Position numbers and translations under genes: made by a program
Shown: piece after piece, positions 17,901-25,786 of the stretch
Position numbering within the stretch: position 1 is the first letter of the stretch
Layout: every line of letters starts with the position of its first letter
Source: Hymenobacter algoricola
GTDB lineage: Bacteria; Bacteroidota; Bacteroidia; Cytophagales; Hymenobacteraceae
Direction: 5' to 3'
NCBI RefSeq assembly: GCF_039539525.1
Contig: NZ_BAABDH010000106.1
Location: 19,966 to 83,965 of the forward strand
DNA: 64,000 nt
Notes under the pieces: generated by a model
What the model saw: the letters and a program-made list of their open reading frames with translations, nothing else
What the model was told of the DNA's origin: nothing
The model's database searches: none

Positions 17901-17980
17901 TCGCTGAACGCGGTTTTTACGAACTCCGGTGAGCTTTCCAGTTCCTCAATTCCCTTCCAGTACTTAGGCGACTCTTGCAT
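14951..17980 (-). CDS. actB: Alternative complex III subunit ActB, Tat-type molybdopterin-family/Fe-S protein
   Basis: A 1009-residue fusion of a molybdopterin oxidoreductase-like domain (about 50-730), which carries no molybdenum in studied ActB proteins, with a C-terminal ferredoxin-like domain. The Tat motif RRDFLKLM (48-55) is followed by a lipobox-like LASC (Cys67), so this is probably a Tat-exported lipoprotein. Fe-S ligands: CIGCGSCVIGC, then CQHCNHAPCETVC, then CVGTRYCANNCPY, then CSFC and CAQSCP. Four clusters would pass electrons from menaquinol to the hemes of ActA. A unique feature is the N-terminal extension of about 47 residues before the twin arginines. Confidence 0.96.
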   Translation of the reverse strand: MQESPKYWKGIEELESSPEFVKTAFSEFGEFLPMKEAYSSSDATAAPRRDFLKLMGFGIAAATLASCEAPVRKAIPYLNKPEEVDPGIANFYASTYFNGTDYNSVLVKTREGRPIKLEGNPESPITRGGLSARAQASVLNLYDSGRLQHFAINGQKAATDKVDQEIRTKLAGTAGRIAIVSNTIISPTTKKVIAEFAARYPNTQHVQYDANSSSALLQANGGVLPSYDFSKANVIVSLDADFLGTWLSPVEFAKQYVTNRKVSNTKKTMSRHFQFETALTLTGSNADVRVTAKPSEMGTIALELYKELTGGGSTSNARLKMAAKELKAAGSAGLVVSGSNDVAVQTLVTAINQALGSAGVDLASPSMVRQGDDARMGQLVNDIIGGRVGAVIFYNANPAYDHPRGAELTKALKDKKVGLTVSFNDRLDETGSLCQYACPDHNYLESWNDYEPKRGFLSLAQPVISPLFATRQAQDSLLTWAGSPQTYYNYLRASWRGLIGGDAKAWDAAVHDGVAVGTLSPAAAPMAPAMSAQQAVATLSAAPKVSGVELALYEKVGIGPGSCEANNPWLQELPDPISKATWGNYVAVPRDMAVANKWEQGDVVKITANGKSIELPVLIQPGQAKGTVSIAIGYGRKMAGKVGDNVGANVYPMAMMSPTNGIMYANTVTLEKTGVQSPIAQTQTHHTIMDRTVQVVQESTLAKYVENPKEVTEYEKLETPDGLVSPSKVSLWDDYEYKNHHWGMAIDLNSCIGCGSCVIGCQVENNIAVVGKQEVINRREMHWMRIDRYYSSDASKEDFEAKGKLDTYEAMEDPSDNPSVIFQPMLCQHCNHAPCETVCPVLATTHSSEGLNQMTYNRCVGTRYCANNCPYKVRRFNWFSYTSNEKFENVNGHMFTDLGRMVLNPDVTVRARGVMEKCSFCVQRIQLGKLEAKKQKRRPQDGEVVTACAQSCPTEAIVFGDMRDPETRISKLLRREDGERAFHVLDTINVQPNITYLTKIRNTGEVRNA

Positions 17981-17983
17981 TTG

Positions 17984-18142
17984 TTTGGGGTCTTGGGGTC
18001 TTAGGGACTCGGGGGCTTGGCTTTTGGCCAGCCTTGGTCCTTAAGGTCAATGCTTGTCTTGTTTTTATTAAGCGATGTTGCAGGCGGAGACTTTGGTTCT
18101 GCTCGGGAGTCTTAACCAAGACCCCAAGCCCCCAAGACCCCA
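17984..18142 (-). repeat. G-rich inverted repeat in the actA-actB gap
   Basis: The 170-base gap between actA and actB holds GGGGTCTTGGGG (17987-17998) and its complement CCCCAAGACCCC (18130-18141), plus a second pair GGGGGCTTGG (18011-18020) and CCAAGCCCCC around 18124-18133. Several alternative hairpins can form. It may set the relative levels of actA and actB by processing or attenuation, or it may be a dispersed repeat. Confidence 0.5.
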
Positions 18143-18150
18143 TCAACCAA

Positions 18151-19485
18151 CTAGTAGTGGCACTTCGAGCACTCGGTACCGCCGTTCGACGATACGGTGA
18201 ACGGAGCAGCGCCATTGGCCGTGCCGTGCAGCTTCACGAGATTGTTGTAGTAGCCGTTGCCCTTGGTGTTGAGGGGCGTTTCGCGGTGGCAGTTGATGCA
18301 CCAGCCCATGGTCAGGGCCGAATACTGGTACACTACTTCCATGTTTTCGATCGGGCCGTGGCAGGTCTGACACTCAATACCGCCCACCTGGGTGTGCTGG
18401 GAGTGGTTGAAGTACGCCAGGTCAGGCAGGTTGTGAATCCGTACCCACTGAATCGGCTGCTTCCGCTCGATGGCGCGGTAGATCTTCTTGATTTCCGGCG
18501 ACTCGGTCTTGATCTGCGAGTGGCAGTTCATGCAGATGTTGGCCGACGGAATGTTGGCGCTCTTGCTCTTGTAGACCGAGGTGTGGCAGTAGGCACAGTT
18601 GATCTGGTGCTCACCGGCGTGCAGCTTGTGCGAGAAGGCAATCGGCTGGGTAGGCTGGTAGCCCTGGGTCAGGCCGATGGCCATCACGCCCTGCACCGAC
18701 TCGTACAGGACCACGAGCACGAACAGGCCGACAGCCAGCCCGCGCACGATGGGCGACCTGTAGATCTTGGCGAAGTCGAAGCGCTGCTCGATCTGCTCCA
18801 CGTCGCGACCATCAAGGTCTTTGCGGCCGCGCAGCACGTCCTTCATGATGTTGGCGATAATCACCAGTGTAACCACCATCACGATCAGCACGACCACCAG
18901 GATGATCAGCAGCAGGTCAATCGTGCTGCTCGAAGCGCCGGCGTCGGCCGTACCCGGGGTTTCAGCGCCGTCTTTCGGAGCAATACCGGTAGCACCGCCG
19001 GGAGGGCCGGCAATTTTACCTTCCTCCGCCGTAACGTAGGAGATAATCGAGGTGATTTCCGCGTCCGAGAGCTGGAAGCTCGGCATCTGCTGCTTCCCAT
19101 ACTGGTTGTAGAGCTTCACGGCGTATTCGTCGCCGCTGGCTACTACTTTGCTGGAGTTCTTGATCCAGGGAATCAGCCAGGAGATGGGGCGGCGCTTGGC
19201 GATACCGGCCAGGGCCGGACCAACCACTACGTCGTTGATGGCGTGGCACTGGGCGCAGTTGCCTTTGAACAAGGCGTCGCCGGCCGCAATGGCGGCCGCG
19301 TCACCAGTGGTTGCCCCAGCCGCAGCAGCGGGGGCAGCGGCGGCCGTAGCGCCGGGAACGACACCTTCTTTACTCACTGCCGGAGCCGCGCCAACCGTTT
19401 GGGCCGAAGAACGACCGACGGCAGCAAACGTCAGAACCAGAGCGAGAAAGAGGTGGGAAAGAGGACGAAGTCGGATGCTATTCAT
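18151..19485 (-). CDS. actA: Alternative complex III subunit ActA, six-heme cytochrome c
   Basis: A 444-residue protein with an N-terminal signal peptide ending near SSAQ. After an Ala-rich linker comes a mono-heme cytochrome c domain (CAQCH, residues 77-81), then two membrane segments (about 189-212 and 245-262), then a pentaheme domain with CAYCH, CMNCH, CQTCH, CINCH and CSKCH, the last only two residues from the C-terminus. The pentaheme part corresponds to ActA of alternative complex III; the extra mono-heme domain is fused to it, as I recall for other Bacteroidota. It is the first gene of the respiratory operon. Confidence 0.95.
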   Translation of the reverse strand: MNSIRLRPLSHLFLALVLTFAAVGRSSAQTVGAAPAVSKEGVVPGATAAAAPAAAAGATTGDAAAIAAGDALFKGNCAQCHAINDVVVGPALAGIAKRRPISWLIPWIKNSSKVVASGDEYAVKLYNQYGKQQMPSFQLSDAEITSIISYVTAEEGKIAGPPGGATGIAPKDGAETPGTADAGASSSTIDLLLIILVVVLIVMVVTLVIIANIMKDVLRGRKDLDGRDVEQIEQRFDFAKIYRSPIVRGLAVGLFVLVVLYESVQGVMAIGLTQGYQPTQPIAFSHKLHAGEHQINCAYCHTSVYKSKSANIPSANICMNCHSQIKTESPEIKKIYRAIERKQPIQWVRIHNLPDLAYFNHSQHTQVGGIECQTCHGPIENMEVVYQYSALTMGWCINCHRETPLNTKGNGYYNNLVKLHGTANGAAPFTVSSNGGTECSKCHY

Positions 19486-19533
19486 AGCACTATTTGACTG
19501 GGAAAAAGAAACGCGGGGGGTACTTCAAGGCCA

Positions 19534-19564
19534 CAAATGTAGGTCGCGAATCGCAGAGAACAAA
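19534..19564 (-). promoter_or_regulatory. Promoter of the act/cta operon
   Basis: On the minus strand, TTTG (19564-19561), exactly 19 bases, then TACATTTG (19541-19534). This fits the Bacteroidota sigma-A consensus TTTG-N19-TAnnTTTG perfectly. It lies about 50 bases before the actA ATG. Confidence 0.85.
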
Positions 19565-19831
19565 CCCGCCCGGCCTAATTTTCGGCTTTTGGAGCTTGCG
19601 TAGAATGATTCTAAAAACGACTTTGTCCTTGCTGATCCAAGGCAATCCGCCCGCCAATTGTAAGGGTAGCCCGCCACGCTCGTACCTAGTACTTATTTAG
19701 GAGTACGGCGGGCCAGGCACTTATTTACCGGTTAAGGGCCCGAATTGTTTGCAGCTTCTTACTCAGTTCTTTAGAAGGAGAGATATTTGGGTTATTTTAG
19801 AAGAGCGGATAGCAACAGGCAAAAAAAAATG

Positions 19832-19839
19832 TACCTTTG
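19832..19839 (+). promoter_or_regulatory. -7 element of the rpsF promoter
   Basis: TACCTTTG fits the TAnnTTTG consensus; an A9 tract lies just upstream, and no clear -33 TTTG is present. The start codon is about 43 bases downstream. Confidence 0.65.
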
Positions 19840-19882
19840 CCCCCTCAATAAGTTTTTCACCCTAATTTTTTCATCCCGTCTA

Positions 19883-20263
19883 ATGGAAGTAAGAAATTAC
19901 GAGACGGTCTTCATCCTCACTCCCGTTCTGAACGAGAGCCAGGTGCAAGAGACGATCGAGAAGTTCTCGCAGGTGCTTAAGGAAAATAGCGCCGACATTA
20001 TCCACACTGAAAACTGGGGCCTCAAGAAATTGGCCTACCCAATTCAGAAGAAGTCAACCGGGTATTACCACCTCGTTGAGTTCACTGGCTCGGGCAACAT
20101 CGTTGACGTGCTCGAGCTGGCCTTCCGCCGCGACGAGCGCATCATCCGCTTCCTGACTACGGTGCTCGACAAGCACGCCGTGGCCTATGGGGAGCGTCGT
20201 CGTAAGGGCGAGATGAACCAGCAGAAAGCTAAAAAAGAATCGGAAGCCGCCGTAGCACAATAA
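19883..20263 (+). CDS. rpsF: 30S ribosomal protein bS6
   Basis: A 126-residue protein with the bS6 pattern: MEVRNYETVFILTP at the start, then KFSQVL, then WGLKKLAYPIQKKSTGYYHL. It binds 16S rRNA with bS18 on the platform. The frame opens at 19787, but the ATG at 19883 gives the canonical N-terminus. No Shine-Dalgarno sequence precedes it, as usual in Bacteroidota. The tail is Lys/Glu/Ala-rich. It is the first gene of rpsF-rpsR-rplI. Confidence 0.97.
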   Translation: MEVRNYETVFILTPVLNESQVQETIEKFSQVLKENSADIIHTENWGLKKLAYPIQKKSTGYYHLVEFTGSGNIVDVLELAFRRDERIIRFLTTVLDKHAVAYGERRRKGEMNQQKAKKESEAAVAQ

Positions 20264-20267
20264 GGAT

Positions 20268-20519
20268 ATGAGCCTCGCCAACGAAAGAATCCACAAGCAG
20301 GACACGCGCGTGAAGTATTGCCGCTTCAAGAAAGCCGGCATTAAGTACGTGGACTACAAAGACCCGAACTTCCTGCTGAAGTTCGTGAACGAGCAGGGCC
20401 GCATTCTGCCCCGCCGCATCACGGGCACCAGCCTGAAATTCCAGCGCAAAGTAGCCCAGGCCGTGGCCAAAGCCCGTCACCTGGCACTGATGCCGTACGT
20501 AACCGATTCGCTGAAGTAA
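20268..20519 (+). CDS. rpsR: 30S ribosomal protein bS18
   Basis: An 83-residue protein with the bS18 core YCRFKKAGIKYVDYKD and RILPRRITGTSLKFQRK, followed by AVAKARHLALMPY. It sits next to bS6 in the small subunit, near the 3' end of 16S rRNA. In Flavobacterium, bS6, bS18 and bS21 hide the anti-Shine-Dalgarno sequence. It starts 4 bases after rpsF. Confidence 0.97.
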   Translation: MSLANERIHKQDTRVKYCRFKKAGIKYVDYKDPNFLLKFVNEQGRILPRRITGTSLKFQRKVAQAVAKARHLALMPYVTDSLK

Positions 20520-20538
20520 CCCCTAACGACGACTGACC

Positions 20539-20982
20539 ATGGAAGTAATCCTGAAAGACGACGTAAAGAACCTGGGCTACAAGAACGACATCGTTACTGT
20601 GAAGTCCGGCTACGGTCGTAACTACCTGCTCCCGCAGGGTCTGGCTATTCTGGCCGACAAATCCAACAAGAAGATCATCGCTGAGAACGTCCGTCAGGCC
20701 GCGCACAAAGCGGAGAAAATCAAAACCGAAGCCCAGGGCGTAGCCAATCAGATTGGTGACGTAGCTTTCGACATCAAGGCGAAAGTAGGTGAGACGGGTA
20801 AGATTTTTGGTCGTGTCACCACGCTGCAGCTGGCAGAAGCCCTCAAAGCCAAAGGCATTGATGTGGACCGCAAGCGCATTTCTTTCGACCAGGAGCCTAC
20901 GGCCGCCGGTGAGTACACCGCTACCGTAAACCTGCACAAAGAAGTGAAGCACCAGGTGCGCTTCAACGTAGTAGCTGAGTAA
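20539..20982 (+). CDS. rplI: 50S ribosomal protein bL9
   Basis: A 147-residue protein with the bL9 N-terminal signature VILKDDVKNLGYKNDIVTVK and GYGRNYLLPQGLA, then a helical linker and a C-terminal domain. It is last in the ribosomal operon, followed by a terminator. Confidence 0.97.
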   Translation: MEVILKDDVKNLGYKNDIVTVKSGYGRNYLLPQGLAILADKSNKKIIAENVRQAAHKAEKIKTEAQGVANQIGDVAFDIKAKVGETGKIFGRVTTLQLAEALKAKGIDVDRKRISFDQEPTAAGEYTATVNLHKEVKHQVRFNVVAE

Positions 20983-21003
20983 GCGGCTGCGTCTTCAAGC
21001 TTA

Positions 21004-21038
21004 GAAAGCCCGACCACCCTGGTGGCCGGGCTTTTTTG
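21004..21038 (+). terminator. Terminator after rplI
   Basis: A stem of AGCCCGACCACC with GGTGGCCGGGCT (one mismatch), followed by TTTTTT. It ends the ribosomal operon. Confidence 0.85.
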
Positions 21039-21166
21039 TTGCGCCGGCCACAGCTACAGGGTTGCCGCGCGGATCAGAGCCCGACTCTGTATTTACAGGA
21101 TAAAGCAGCCTGCCAGCACCTTAGCGGCCATTATGGCCCGGTGCGGCTTTTCTGTTCTTTTCCCGG

Positions 21167-21174
21167 TACCTTTG
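21167..21174 (+). promoter_or_regulatory. -7 element upstream of the GSCFA gene
   Basis: TACCTTTG fits TAnnTTTG; no clear -33 element is present. It lies 157 bases before the chosen start. Confidence 0.45.
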
Positions 21175-21330
21175 GTAAACCATTTCCGGAATAATCCTGT
21201 CGGGAGGACGCTGGTTGGTCCGCCTTTTATTTAGCTGCCGCGAACTACCGACGGCGCGGCTTTTGGCCATCCGCCGCGTGTTGAGTAGGTTGCCGGTTCG
21301 TTGGCCGGCTCACGGCCCTATTGCTTTCGA

Positions 21331-23493
21331 ATGTTTCGCACTGAATTACCGCTTACGCCTCATCCCTCCCAGCTGCCCCAGGCGGCCCGGGTGCTGACGA
21401 TAGGCTCCTGCTTTTCCGATACCATTGGTAGCCGGCTGACCCGCAACAAGGTCAGCGCGCTGGTCAACCCCTTCGGCACCGTCTTCAATCCGCTGTCGGC
21501 GTGTATGCTGCTGCGCGCGGCGGCCGGCGAGGAAATGGACTGGCAGCAGCACCTGGTAGAAGCCCGGGGCCGCTGGCAGAGCTACGATTTGCCGGCCGAA
21601 ATCGGGGCCGGTTCGCCGGTGGCGCTGCTGCAGCAGATCCGTGACGTGGTGGCGCAGGCCAGCACGTTCCTAGCCACCGCTGATGTGGTGGTGCTCACGC
21701 TGGGTACGGCCTTCGCCTACCGGCTGCTGGAAACCCAGGAGCTGGTGAACAACTGCCATAAGATTCCGGCGGAGAAATTCGAGAAGGAACTGCTTACCCC
21801 GGATGAGGTTATCAATGCCGTGGCGGAAACCCATGCTTTGCTGCGCCTCAAAAACCCCAAGCTGCGGTTTATTCTGACCGTGAGCCCGGTGCGTCACCTC
21901 AAGGACACGCTGCCGCTGAACGCGGTCAGCAAATCGGTGCTGCGCGTGGCCTGCCACTACCTGAGCGAGCTGCTGCCCGACGTGTCCTACTTCCCGGCCT
22001 ACGAGCTGCTGCTGGACGATTTGCGCGACTACCGCTTTTATACCGACGATATGCTGCACCCGTCGGAAGCCGCCGAAAACTACATCTGGGAGCGGTTTAC
22101 GCGCACGTATTTCGACCAGAGCTTCGGGCGGTTCAAGAAGGAGTGGGAATCGGTGCAGCAGGCGCTGGGTCACCGGCCGCTGTACGCGGCCGCACCGGAG
22201 CACCGCACCTTTCTGGAAAGCACCCTGGAGCGCCTGCAGAAGCTGGCCGCGCAGGTCGACGTGCGCCGCGAAATCCGCGACCTGCAGCAGCAGATTGCCG
22301 CCCTGCCCCTGCCGCTGGTACCCGAACCACTCATCGAACCCGAGCTGGACGACGAGGAGCGCATCGACATTGGCGAAGAGGCCGACCCGGGACAAGCGCC
22401 GCTACCCGCGGCTACTTCCGGCCGCCACCGCGGCAACAGGCGGCCTGGGCGCTTAGCGCCGCAGCCAGCGGCCGAAGCGGCACCGGCAGAGGAGGAAGCA
22501 GAAGCAGAAGCAGAATTTCAGCCGGCGCTGGCGGAAGAAGCCCCAATGGCAGCGGAGGCAGAGGAAGAGTCTGGAACGGAGGAAGCTGCTCTGCCGAAGA
22601 AGAAGCGCCGCTCCCGGGGCGGGGCCAAGCGCACTGCCCGCAAGAACGCGGCCCGCGCTGCGTTGGAAGGCACTCAGCAGTCAGTTACCAGCGTGGAGCC
22701 GGCAGAAGCCGACTTTGTCGAAGCTGAGGCGCCGGAGCCGGTTGCTCCCGTAGCGGAGGCGGAGCAAACGCCGGCAGTGCCGCTGCTCACGCAGGAGCTG
22801 GAAGTTGTTCATGAGCTTCCCGCTGTGGAACCCATACGGACGGCTCTGCCACGGTCAGGGACGCCTTACGAAAAGCCCAAGCCTAAGCCCAATGTGGATT
22901 GGCTGGTGCCCATGAAGGGTGACGGCGACGCGCCCAAGCTGCCCAAGCGGCAGAGCAAAGGCATCGTGCGGACTCCGCCGGCGCGCAAGGCCGCGAAAAC
23001 AGCTATTGTAACGCCACCGAAGTCATCGGCTAAAGCCCGGCCCGTGGTCGAGGCCCCGGTAGTCACTCCGTCCGCCGCTACTCCGGCAGTGGTTATACCG
23101 CCCACCCCGGCCGTGCCGGCCGAACCGACGGTTGCCGCCGCTGCTGCCCCGGCTCAGAAAACCGCCGCGGTGCCGAAGATCAAGACGGTGCCGACGCCCA
23201 AGGCGACGCCCAAAAAAGCAACCGCCAAGCCAGCCGTAGCAAAAGCAGCGGCGGCCAAGCCCGCAGCACCGGCCAAGCCCGCAGCACCGGCTAAGCCCGT
23301 AGCGGCGGCCAGGCCCAAGGCTGCCGCTACGCCCCGCCGCAAGCCCACCCCGGTGGCACCCGCCGAGGCCGTGGCAGTGCCCGCTGCTGCCTCCGTTTCG
23401 CCGGCCGATGCGCCTACGGCGCAAAAAGCGGCCCCGCAGAAACGGGTGCGGCCACCCCGCAAGAAGCCCACGCCGCCCGGCGAAACCGCTTAG
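21331..23493 (+). CDS. GSCFA-domain protein with a long histone H1-like tail
   Basis: A 720-residue protein from the ATG at 21331 (MFRTELPLTPHPS). Residues about 15-300 form the GSCFA domain, an SGNH/GDSL-like esterase fold of unknown substrate: GSCFS (25-29), NPFGTVFNP, LTLGTAF, and the C-terminal DMLHPS, which matches the DxxH of SGNH enzymes. From about residue 345 the protein becomes a disordered tail of nearly 370 residues: first Glu/Ala-rich, with a basic patch KKKRRSRGGAKRTARK, then Ala/Pro/Lys repeats (AKPAAPAKPAAPAKP) resembling histone H1. No signal peptide is seen. The tail is unusual for the family. Confidence 0.88.
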   Translation: MFRTELPLTPHPSQLPQAARVLTIGSCFSDTIGSRLTRNKVSALVNPFGTVFNPLSACMLLRAAAGEEMDWQQHLVEARGRWQSYDLPAEIGAGSPVALLQQIRDVVAQASTFLATADVVVLTLGTAFAYRLLETQELVNNCHKIPAEKFEKELLTPDEVINAVAETHALLRLKNPKLRFILTVSPVRHLKDTLPLNAVSKSVLRVACHYLSELLPDVSYFPAYELLLDDLRDYRFYTDDMLHPSEAAENYIWERFTRTYFDQSFGRFKKEWESVQQALGHRPLYAAAPEHRTFLESTLERLQKLAAQVDVRREIRDLQQQIAALPLPLVPEPLIEPELDDEERIDIGEEADPGQAPLPAATSGRHRGNRRPGRLAPQPAAEAAPAEEEAEAEAEFQPALAEEAPMAAEAEEESGTEEAALPKKKRRSRGGAKRTARKNAARAALEGTQQSVTSVEPAEADFVEAEAPEPVAPVAEAEQTPAVPLLTQELEVVHELPAVEPIRTALPRSGTPYEKPKPKPNVDWLVPMKGDGDAPKLPKRQSKGIVRTPPARKAAKTAIVTPPKSSAKARPVVEAPVVTPSAATPAVVIPPTPAVPAEPTVAAAAAPAQKTAAVPKIKTVPTPKATPKKATAKPAVAKAAAAKPAAPAKPAAPAKPVAAARPKAAATPRRKPTPVAPAEAVAVPAAASVSPADAPTAQKAAPQKRVRPPRKKPTPPGETA

Positions 23494-23515
23494 TTGCTGT
23501 AATTCACTTACTTCG

Positions 23516-23546
23516 AAACCCAGCCCCACCGGCTGGGTTTTGTTTT
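23516..23546 (+). terminator. Terminator after the GSCFA gene
   Basis: A 10-bp perfect stem AAACCCAGCC / GGCTGGGTTT with a five-base loop, followed by TGTTTTT. Confidence 0.85.
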
Positions 23547-23570
23547 TGCGCCCGTTTTGCTCTCCGCCCG

Positions 23571-25619
23571 ATGTCTGAAGCCCAGCCTGCCCATACCAAC
23601 CGCCTCAGCCGCGAATCCAGCCCCTACCTGCTGCAGCACGCCCACAATCCGGTGGACTGGTACCCGTGGGGGCCGGAGGCGCTGCAGCGGGCTCAGGCGG
23701 AGCAGAAGCCTATTCTGGTCAGCATCGGCTACGCGGCCTGCCACTGGTGCCACGTGATGGAGCGCGAGTCGTTCGAGGATCCGCGGGTTGCGGCCGTGAT
23801 GAATGAGCATTTTGTGTGCATCAAGGTCGACCGGGAGGAGCGGCCCGATGTGGATCAGGTGTACCTGGACGCGCTACAGGCCATGGGCCTGGCGGGCGGG
23901 TGGCCGCTGAACGTGTTTCTGACCCCCGACGCCAAGCCGTTCTACGGCGGCACCTACTTCGCGCCCGGCAACTTCACCCAGCTGCTGACCAGCATCGGAC
24001 AGGCGTACCAGAATGAAACCCGGCAGGAGCTGGACCAGTCGGCCGAGCAGTTTGCCAAGGCCCTCCAGACCAGTGACGTCCAGAAATACGGCCTGCCCGC
24101 GTCCGACTCGCTGCTTTCGGCCGAGCAGTTCCAGCTGCTGGTGGCTAACCTGGAGGAGAAGTTTGACCGGCAAGCCGGGGGCCTGAATCGGGTGCCCAAG
24201 TTTCCTATGCCCAGCGTCTGGCGGTTTCTGCTGCGCACCCACGCCGCTACCGGCAGTCGGGTGGCACTGGAGCAGACGGTGCTGACGCTGCGCGCAATAG
24301 CCTGGGGCGGCCTCCACGACCAGGCCGGCGGCGGCTTTGCCCGCTACTCGACTGATGCCGAATGGCTGGCGCCCCACTTCGAGAAGATGCTCTACGACAA
24401 CGCCCAGCTGGTCAGCCTGTACGCCGAAGCCTACCAGGTAACCCAGGACGCGCTGTTTCGGGAGGTAGCCTACGACACGGTGGCTTTCGTGGAGCGGGAG
24501 CTGCTGAGCCCCGAAGGCGGCTTTTACTCGTCGCTGGATGCCGATAGCGAGGGGGAGGAAGGCCGCTTCTACGTGTTTACCAAGCACGAGCTGCAGGCCC
24601 TGCTCGGCGCCGAGGAGCCGTTGTTTTCCGATTACTACCACTGCACGGCCCTCGGCAACTGGGAGCACGGCCGCAACATCCTGCACCGTCGGGAGTCGGA
24701 CGCCGACTTTGCCCGCCGGCACGAGCTGCAACCCGGCGTGGTGGCCGAAATGGTGCTCGACTGGAAGGCCCGGATCATGGAAGCCCGCGCCCAGCGTCCC
24801 CGCCCCACCCTCGACGACAAGCTCCTGACCGGTTGGAACGCGCTTATGCTCAGTGGGCTGACCGATGCCTACCGGGCCTTCGGCGACGCGTATTTTCTGG
24901 AGCTGGCCCTGCGCAACGCCGGGTTTATCCAGTCGAAATTGCGCCAGGGTGCCCGCCTGAAACGCAGCTACAAAGCCGGCCGCGCCACGATTGATGCGTT
25001 TCTGGAAGACTACGCCCTGGTGATTCAGGCCTACACCGGCCTCTACGAAGTTACGTTCGACGCGCACTGGCTGCGGGAGGCCGAAACGCTGACGGAATAC
25101 GTATTAGAGCACTTTTTTGACCCCGCCGAGCAGCAGTTCTTCTATACCGATGACGCCGGCGAAAAGCTCATTGCCCGCCGGAAAGAGCTGTTCGACAACG
25201 TGATTCCCGGCTCCAACTCCGTGATGGCGCACAACCTGCACCGCCTGGGCCGGCACCTCGAAAACAGCCGGTACGGGGAGCTGGCGGCGGCCATGCTGCG
25301 CCAGGTGCAGGAGCTGGTGGTGCAACAGCCCCAGCACCTCACCAACTGGGCTTCGCTGTACCTGGCGCTGCTGCACCCCACGGTCGAAGTAGCCATCGTC
25401 GGAGCGGAAGCGGAGACTCTGCGGCGCGAGCTGAGCCGCCACTTTCTGCCCAACACGGTGCTGGCCGGCGCGGTCCGGGCCACCGACGAGCTGCCCTTGC
25501 TCCGTCAGCGCCCGGCGCAGAGCGGCCAGACTACGCTCTACGTCTGCTTCAACCACACCTGCCGGCAGCCGGTACATACCGTGGCCGAAGCGCTGACGCA
25601 GCTGCGGGAGGCCCGCTAA
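23571..25619 (+). CDS. YyaL/DUF255 family protein (thioredoxin-like plus alpha/alpha barrel)
   Basis: A 682-residue protein of the YyaL/SSP411 family. The N-terminal thioredoxin-like domain has NRLSRESSPYLLQHAHNPVDW and the CHWCH motif (AACHWCHVMERESF), followed by VDREERPDVD and GGWPLNVFLTPD. The remainder is an (alpha/alpha)6-barrel of the N-acylglucosamine epimerase type. The biochemical activity is not established; the family occurs from bacteria to mammals (SPATA20). Full length, with no sign of decay; it starts 77 bases after the previous gene. Confidence 0.93.
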   Translation: MSEAQPAHTNRLSRESSPYLLQHAHNPVDWYPWGPEALQRAQAEQKPILVSIGYAACHWCHVMERESFEDPRVAAVMNEHFVCIKVDREERPDVDQVYLDALQAMGLAGGWPLNVFLTPDAKPFYGGTYFAPGNFTQLLTSIGQAYQNETRQELDQSAEQFAKALQTSDVQKYGLPASDSLLSAEQFQLLVANLEEKFDRQAGGLNRVPKFPMPSVWRFLLRTHAATGSRVALEQTVLTLRAIAWGGLHDQAGGGFARYSTDAEWLAPHFEKMLYDNAQLVSLYAEAYQVTQDALFREVAYDTVAFVERELLSPEGGFYSSLDADSEGEEGRFYVFTKHELQALLGAEEPLFSDYYHCTALGNWEHGRNILHRRESDADFARRHELQPGVVAEMVLDWKARIMEARAQRPRPTLDDKLLTGWNALMLSGLTDAYRAFGDAYFLELALRNAGFIQSKLRQGARLKRSYKAGRATIDAFLEDYALVIQAYTGLYEVTFDAHWLREAETLTEYVLEHFFDPAEQQFFYTDDAGEKLIARRKELFDNVIPGSNSVMAHNLHRLGRHLENSRYGELAAAMLRQVQELVVQQPQHLTNWASLYLALLHPTVEVAIVGAEAETLRRELSRHFLPNTVLAGAVRATDELPLLRQRPAQSGQTTLYVCFNHTCRQPVHTVAEALTQLREAR

Positions 25620-25632
25620 GAGGCCGGTAGAA

Positions 25633-25661
25633 CGTCATGCTGAGCTTATCGAAGCATGACG
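25633..25661. repeat. Short palindromic repeat, possible terminator
   Basis: CGTCATGCT and AGCATGACG form a 9-bp stem around an 11-base loop, followed by GGTTCTTTTT. The arm CGTCATGC also ends the 103-bp repeat at 49779-49881, so this is a short member of the same repeat family that may serve as the terminator of the YyaL gene. Confidence 0.6.
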
Positions 25662-25786
25662 GTTCTTTTTCAGTATGGCCGTTCCGCTGCCGAATATTCA
25701 GCCGGTATCACCCGTATTCTCCTCAGTAAGCCGAATCATCGGCGGCGCGGTTTATCTTTACGGTTCCGTTTTTAGTACCCTGCCCG

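Larger units (their letters stand above)
19486..19882. other. Divergent promoter region between actA and rpsF
   Basis: This 397-base gap has no convincing gene. It holds the promoter of the respiratory block on the minus strand and the rpsF promoter on the plus strand. The middle (about 19600-19780) is comparatively AT-rich and shows no clear structure. Confidence 0.7.
20983..21330 (+). other. Gap between rplI and the GSCFA gene
   Basis: After the rplI terminator the 348-base gap contains a TACCTTTG -7 element (21167-21174), which would give a leader of about 150 bases. Short open frames here have atypical composition and no homology I recognise. Confidence 0.6.
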
